Shown: positions 59,390 through 64,000 of the stretch, one piece after another
How the letters are laid out: each line of letters opens with the position of its first letter
Position numbering within the stretch: the first letter of the stretch is position 1
Assembly: GCF_021347895.1 (NCBI RefSeq)
Contig: NC_067119.1
Span: forward strand, 11,234,534-11,298,533
Direction: 5' to 3'
Source of the DNA: Acanthochromis polyacanthus
Taxonomy: Eukaryota; Chordata; Actinopteri; Pomacentridae
DNA length: 64,000 bases
Made by a program: the position numbers and the translations under genes
The notes under the pieces: model-generated
What the model was told of the DNA's origin: nothing
Databases searched by the model: none
Seen by the model: only the letters and a program-made list of their open reading frames with translations

Positions 59390-60475
59390 AGGTCATTTCA
59401 GAGACATCACTGGCGAGATTTTAATAAAAGCTGGAGGAATGGAGGAAATCTTGGCAGATTGTTTGAAGTGTGTCACTGTGTCTCCACTATATTTTTGCAA
59501 TGGTAACACATTTTGGTGTGTATATATATCCCTCCTATTCCTTTTGACTTTTCATTTGTCATTCATTTTTGATGCAACCAACACAGGAAATTTACCACCA
59601 GTGGGTTCTGTAAGTAAGAGCTGGCTTGATCATTCTGCCATCGAGGTGTTGATATTTACACATTTATGTAAAAGCCAAATTAATTATTACCATTACTTTT
59701 TTATCAGTTGCATTTGACTTGCTGTTTATTATTTGTTTTACAGTTTACTTTTCAACAAATTCCACTTGCACCATTAAAAACTAGATGCCAGGTCCTTTCA
59801 GAGACATCATGAGTCAGTTGGAGGAATTTTGGCATCTGTTTGATGTGTATCAGTTTGTCTTCGCTATGTATTTACCAACATGTCAGATTTTGTCTCTTTT
59901 TCTTTATCCGTCACTCCTGTTCCTTTGACTATTCAGTCAAAGGAACAAGTATTTGCGGTTTATGTTGATACAATCAACACAAGAAAGTTAGGTGAAAACA
60001 CCAGTTAGCTCTATAAATTTACCACTGGACTAGAAACAAAGCAGCAATGGATTGAGCCGATTCGATCCTTTTGAAATTCCATTGTTAAGATATTTACATA
60101 TTTAAGTAAAAGCCAATGAATTCCACTGCTTCATTAAATCCGTTACCAGAGAGTGGTCAGATGTCAAGAAAAGTTGGAGGAATTTTGGTAGTTACTTTGA
60201 AGTGCGTCGTTTGTCTTCACTATATTATCACTAAAGTCACGTTTGTCTTGTTCGTATCAGTGTTGATCTGCAGTTTATTTTGATACAGCTCACACAGGAA
60301 AACTCTGTTAAAGCACTTCGAAAATTCTGAAGTTTTACTACTGGACTCAGTGCAAAGCAAGAATGGTTTCAAGCTCTGAGCATAGATTAATATTGTTAAT
60401 CTGTCTGACATCCAGGTGTTAAGATGGCTACACATTTGTCTACATACTTAAGGAACAGCCAAATGAATCAGTTGT
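59390..60475. repeat. Three diverged tandem units of about 340-400 bp
   Basis: Units begin at about 59390, 59790 and 60145. Each contains, in order, 'gagacatca' or its counterpart, 'ggaggaattttgg'-like sequence, 'gtgtcactgtgtc/gtatcagtttgtcttc/gcgtcgtttgtcttcac', a 'gatacaatcaacacaagaaa' counterpart, 'actggac', and 'gttgatatttacacattta' or its counterpart, then 'agccaa(a)tgaat'. Identity is low, so the duplication is old. No open frame is conserved. Confidence 0.65.
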
Positions 60476-61436
60476 CTTTGGCAGGGCAGAACATGTTTAC
60501 TACTCTTGTACTTATATTTAGTGTTTACTGAAGTTTATGGAGAATTTTATCATCGTACACTTTCCTTACCATTGCAGTTGTTTTTTGTGTTATGTCTCCT
60601 TTGGAAAATATTAATATCTGAATGTCACAAACTCTGTAATGGATGCCATATAAACAGTAAATAAGAGTCTGTAATACTTCAGCATCCACCTCTCCCGGTA
60701 CCTAAACGCTTGTTGTACTCGTGTTAAAGGGCCAGGACATGCATACGATACTACTGTGTGGCTTTTTTGTTTTCTTGTCGCTTTTTTTTTTGTGTGTGTT
60801 AGTGTTTGTGTGCAAGGCCGTGTGCGATCACTTGTTTCGGGGCGTAGTCTCAATAATTCACAAGCTTCTCTTGCCCAGAGGCAGCGAGCATTGCATCCTC
60901 TCTCCCTATTCAACAACTTAAGCAAGTGTGCGTTTTCGCGCACACGTCCATTTCTAAAATGTGTGTTCGTATATACGTGTGTGCGGAGGAAGCGTGCTTA
61001 TGTGAGTTTTGTGAGCCTAACACTGTGTCTTGCTGTATTGTATTACATAACCCTTAATTATCACTGGGGAGGAAATGTGACAGCTTGTGACCTAATCCTT
61101 AATACAAGATTACATTTTCACAATGCAAAGGCAAATGTGCATGTGCGACTCTGTGCGTGTGTGCGTGTGCGTGCGTGCGTAATTTGACTATGCCAATTAA
61201 AGGAAATGTGACAGCGTTGCAAACACACGCCTCAATTTGGAAATGTGATGACTTGATAATGACACAATGATCTGGCATTCCTCTTTGTGTGTGTGTGGCG
61301 ATGTATTATAAGGAGGCAGAGGAGGTTGTTGAAAGTGTATGCATGAAAGTGTGAGTGTGGCCCTTTAATTGTGCTGAATGACAGATCTATTACTGCGGAA
61401 GAGTACGTTATTATCAACATTAAGAGGCCTTTGCGG

Positions 61437-61632
<196 letters not shown>

Positions 61633-61814
61633 ATGCTGTGTGATTAAAGCCGACTAACGTGCTTGGTGTGTGTGTGTGTGGCTATGAAGGAGTATAAAAG
61701 CTGTCACTTGGCTTTCAAGGCACTTGCTAATATGGCTTTTAAAGGCTTCTTATCTCGCTCTGCCTGCACCCTTTACACACATACACACACACACACACAA
61801 CGGATAGAATGATC

Positions 61815-62932
61815 ATCAGTTGGGCCGATATTCGGAATTTTTTCAGATTATCACCATTGTAATTTTATTTTGGTCGATTATCAATAAATTAAATGCATTC
61901 CTTCACTCTGTGGCGTCAGAAATGCCTGAGCGAGAAACAAGTCGCGACCACAAACCAGGAAATTAGCTTCTCTCACAGTGGCTAAGGCTGAGCGAATGGC
62001 TAGTCGTTAAGTTAGAAGGCAACCACAGATTAACTTGAAAAAGAGTTTGGAAAACAATAATTAATAATAGTTTAGTATACGAACCTTAGCAGGCAATAAA
62101 AGTGATAGAACAGTGAACGATAAAGAAAATAAAGAGCAGAAAACTGATCAATCTCAGCCAATCTCACATAATCAGAGGAGAGCGTCCTAATTTAATAACT
62201 CCTATTTCTATTTTATATTTCAGTTATAATCACCCATTAATAAAGAAAGGTGCTTACAAATGACAAGTTCTTTGCTATCACATGCTGTTAAAAGATTGGA
62301 TTTAATGTACACTACCGTTCAAAAGTTTGGGGTCACTTAGAAATCAAGAATTAAGCATATTTATATTCCTTATGTTTTCACATAGCTAAATTTTGATTGG
62401 TGACTCCCAGCTATGGATAAAAAAATAGAAAAAGGCACACTACATATAAATAAAAGAAAATCCAGAATTAGTGTAAATGAGCACTGAGATGAGTGGTGAA
62501 GTGCACTCCAGTGCAAATGTCATTATTGTTGAATATAAAGCAGTTTTTTTTTAACAAAGAAGATAACATTAAATTAATCAGAAATACAGTCTAAACATTT
62601 TTAATGCTAGAAATGACTATTGCAGCTGGAAACAGCAGATTTTTAATGGAATATCTACATCGTGGTACAGAGGAACATTTTCACTCCTGTGTTCTAATGC
62701 TACATTGTGTTAGCTAATGGTGTTTAAAGGCTAATTGCTGATTAGAAAACCCTTGTGCAGTTATGCTAGCACATGAATAAAACTAAGTTTTCATGGAAAA
62801 CATGAAATTGTCTCGGTAACCCCCAACTTTTGAATGGTAGTGTATATCTGTTACAAATTATTATCGACCTTTTTTGATTTCCAATAACTGGCATTAGCTC
62901 TAAAGAAATCTGTATTTTCGATCTCTAGTACA
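61815..62932 (+). repeat. Dispersed non-autonomous repeat, copy 2 (interrupted by a TA-flanked insertion)
   Basis: The first 490 bp align in order with 20890-21310. The left end contains 'gggccgatattcggaatttt' and the right end 'attatcgacctttttt', a weak inverted match. The repeat is split at an 'aatgTAtat' site by the element at 62310-62842; copy 1 has the uninterrupted 'aaatgtatattg'. No protein is encoded. Confidence 0.75.
62310..62842. mobile_element. 533-bp Tc1/mariner-type MITE
   Basis: The left end cactaccgttcaaaagtttg and the right end (reverse complement cactaccattcaaaagttgg) are TIRs. TA lies immediately outside each end (62308-62309 and 62843-62844), the Tc1/mariner target duplication. 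The terminal sequence matches a common fish Tc1/mariner family (from memory). The interior has no transposase and is AT-rich. Confidence 0.9.
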
Positions 62933-62959
62933 CCCAGTGATGAGCCCAACGATAGACCA

Positions 62960-63150
62960 ACTCTGACTAACATTTAACTTTTCTGCAACTTACCACAAAT
63001 ACCACTTGCCTCACCCTACACAACAACCTAAATCTAACTTCAAGTATAGTTCCGAAGCTAAAATTTAATGACTTCAGTTGCTTTTTGTCCCAAAAGTAAA
63101 GCAAGCCCCCACAATGTGATAGTGTATGCAGATTTATGTCCCGACAGCAT
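62960..63150. repeat. Dispersed repeat with diverged telomere-like words
   Basis: 'caccctacacaacaacctaa', 'tctaacttcaag', 'tgctttttgtcccaaaagta' and 'gcccccacaatgtgatagtg' follow the order of a fish repeat I recognise. A diverged relative may lie at about 20030-20135 ('cctaaacctaactttaacct', 'ctttttgtccacagaagcga'). No coding capacity. Confidence 0.5.
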
Positions 63151-64000
63151 GCACACATGCATGTGCTTCCTCTTTCGTCAGTCTCGTAGCTATCTATTTA
63201 TAGCCGTCTATACACATGCACACACACACATTGGCGGCTTACCCTCACTTTACCCTTCTCCCTCCACTTCATCTCTACCTCTCTATTTTCTTTCACTTTT
63301 CCTATTATCCTTCCTTCTCAATTGTTCATTTCTTTAGCATTTTTTTTTCTTTAAGATCCACTTTATTTCACTGTTTTCTCCAGCTGCTGCTTCTCTCTTT
63401 GTTTGGGTAGGACAAGCAGAGAGATGATAAAGTAAAGAAAGAAGTTTTAAAAAAAGATGTAAAGGCAAAATATGGCAGCAAGAGAGGAGGGAGAACGTGA
63501 ACTTGAGAGTGAAGAGTGGATGAGACAGAATGAGCGAGAAAGGAGGAATCTGGTGTGTACTGTTTGTGATTTAACCAGCACTGTGTTATTGCACAAAAGG
63601 CCTGCTGTCTCCCATTTGGATAGCAGCAAATAAGCTGATTAAGGCACTGCAACCAGGGACACAATGGACAGTGGCCCATTTACTGTAAGAATAGCAACTA
63701 TCACATTATAAGATGGAGGAGGAGGAGGAGAAGAGATGGTTTGAGACATTTGACAAAAAGACAAATCACCATTGACTCATTTGGTTAAATCACACAGATG
63801 TTTGGTCGCAGTCACCAGTCTCAACTGCAATACACACAGTCTGTTGTTTGTTCCTGAAGCGAGGCCCGGAGACACTTTTATCGCTGCTTTCACTGTGCTG
63901 CTCTGCGCTGTATCTTGCCCCTGCTGCATCATCTCGGGTGCAATAATTGGGAGTGAAGTGAATCAGGAGCCTGTAGTCATCTACACCGATTAGATGTAAC

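Noticed and set aside
63772..63993. Hydrophobic Cys-rich frame at the window end, considered as a membrane-protein exon
   Set aside because: No family resemblance, no splice borders, and it ends in a stop before the window edge.

Overview
The window looks like nuclear DNA of a ray-finned (teleost) fish. It is AT-rich and gene-poor. Its dinucleotide arrays reach about 190 bp, and it carries Tc1/mariner, hAT and Rex-like LINE remnants plus several dispersed repeats that I recognise as common in fish genomes. No bacterial-style gene, operon, CRISPR array, rRNA or tRNA was seen.

The only convincing host coding sequence is two consecutive minus-strand exons of one TMEM132-family gene (single-pass neuronal membrane protein with a large extracellular N-terminus). 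The upstream exon is 31732-32150 and the next is 28897-29474. Both have canonical AG/GT borders and compatible phases (1 in, 0 between, 2 out). Spliced, they give one uninterrupted N-terminal ectodomain segment of about 333 residues. The signal-peptide exon would lie above 32150 and the remaining exons below 28897; I could identify neither. Nearly all of the window is therefore best read as very long introns of this gene, although 5' flanking DNA at the high-coordinate end cannot be excluded.

Region by region: 1-28.9 kb (downstream intron) holds a MITE-like element with diverged TIRs (757-1122), a 759-bp element with 160-bp terminal inverted repeats and a 10-bp target duplication (4301-5059), a palindromic TAAT-rich candidate conserved element (about 10.0-10.1 kb), a deleted hAT element nested in an older Tc1-like element (12.96-14.3 kb), a GATG-tailed retroposon (16.9-17.3 kb) and a LINE 3' end (22.6-23.1 kb). 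29.5-31.7 kb (the intron between the two exons) holds a Rex-like LINE remnant and a 554-bp element containing a second copy of its own end. 32.2-64 kb holds a hAT MITE with perfect target duplication (40053-40398), a dead mariner (42.9-43.3 kb), Tc1-like deletion derivatives (48.3 and 55.3-55.8 kb), a telomere-like unit between two long GT arrays (51.2-51.7 kb), diverged tandem units (59-60.5 kb), a 191-bp AC array (61.4 kb), and a dispersed repeat interrupted by a TA-flanked Tc1/mariner MITE (61.8-62.9 kb).

The most interesting signal is a pair of about 89-bp near-identical segments in opposite orientation, at 16688-16776 and 28629-28717, about 12 kb apart in the same intron. One starts 180 bp downstream of the exon 28897-29474 donor site. 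They match no transposon I know and carry POU/octamer-like motifs. In the pre-mRNA they could pair. They are either a duplicated conserved noncoding element, a regulatory RNA duplex, or two copies of an unrecognised repeat.
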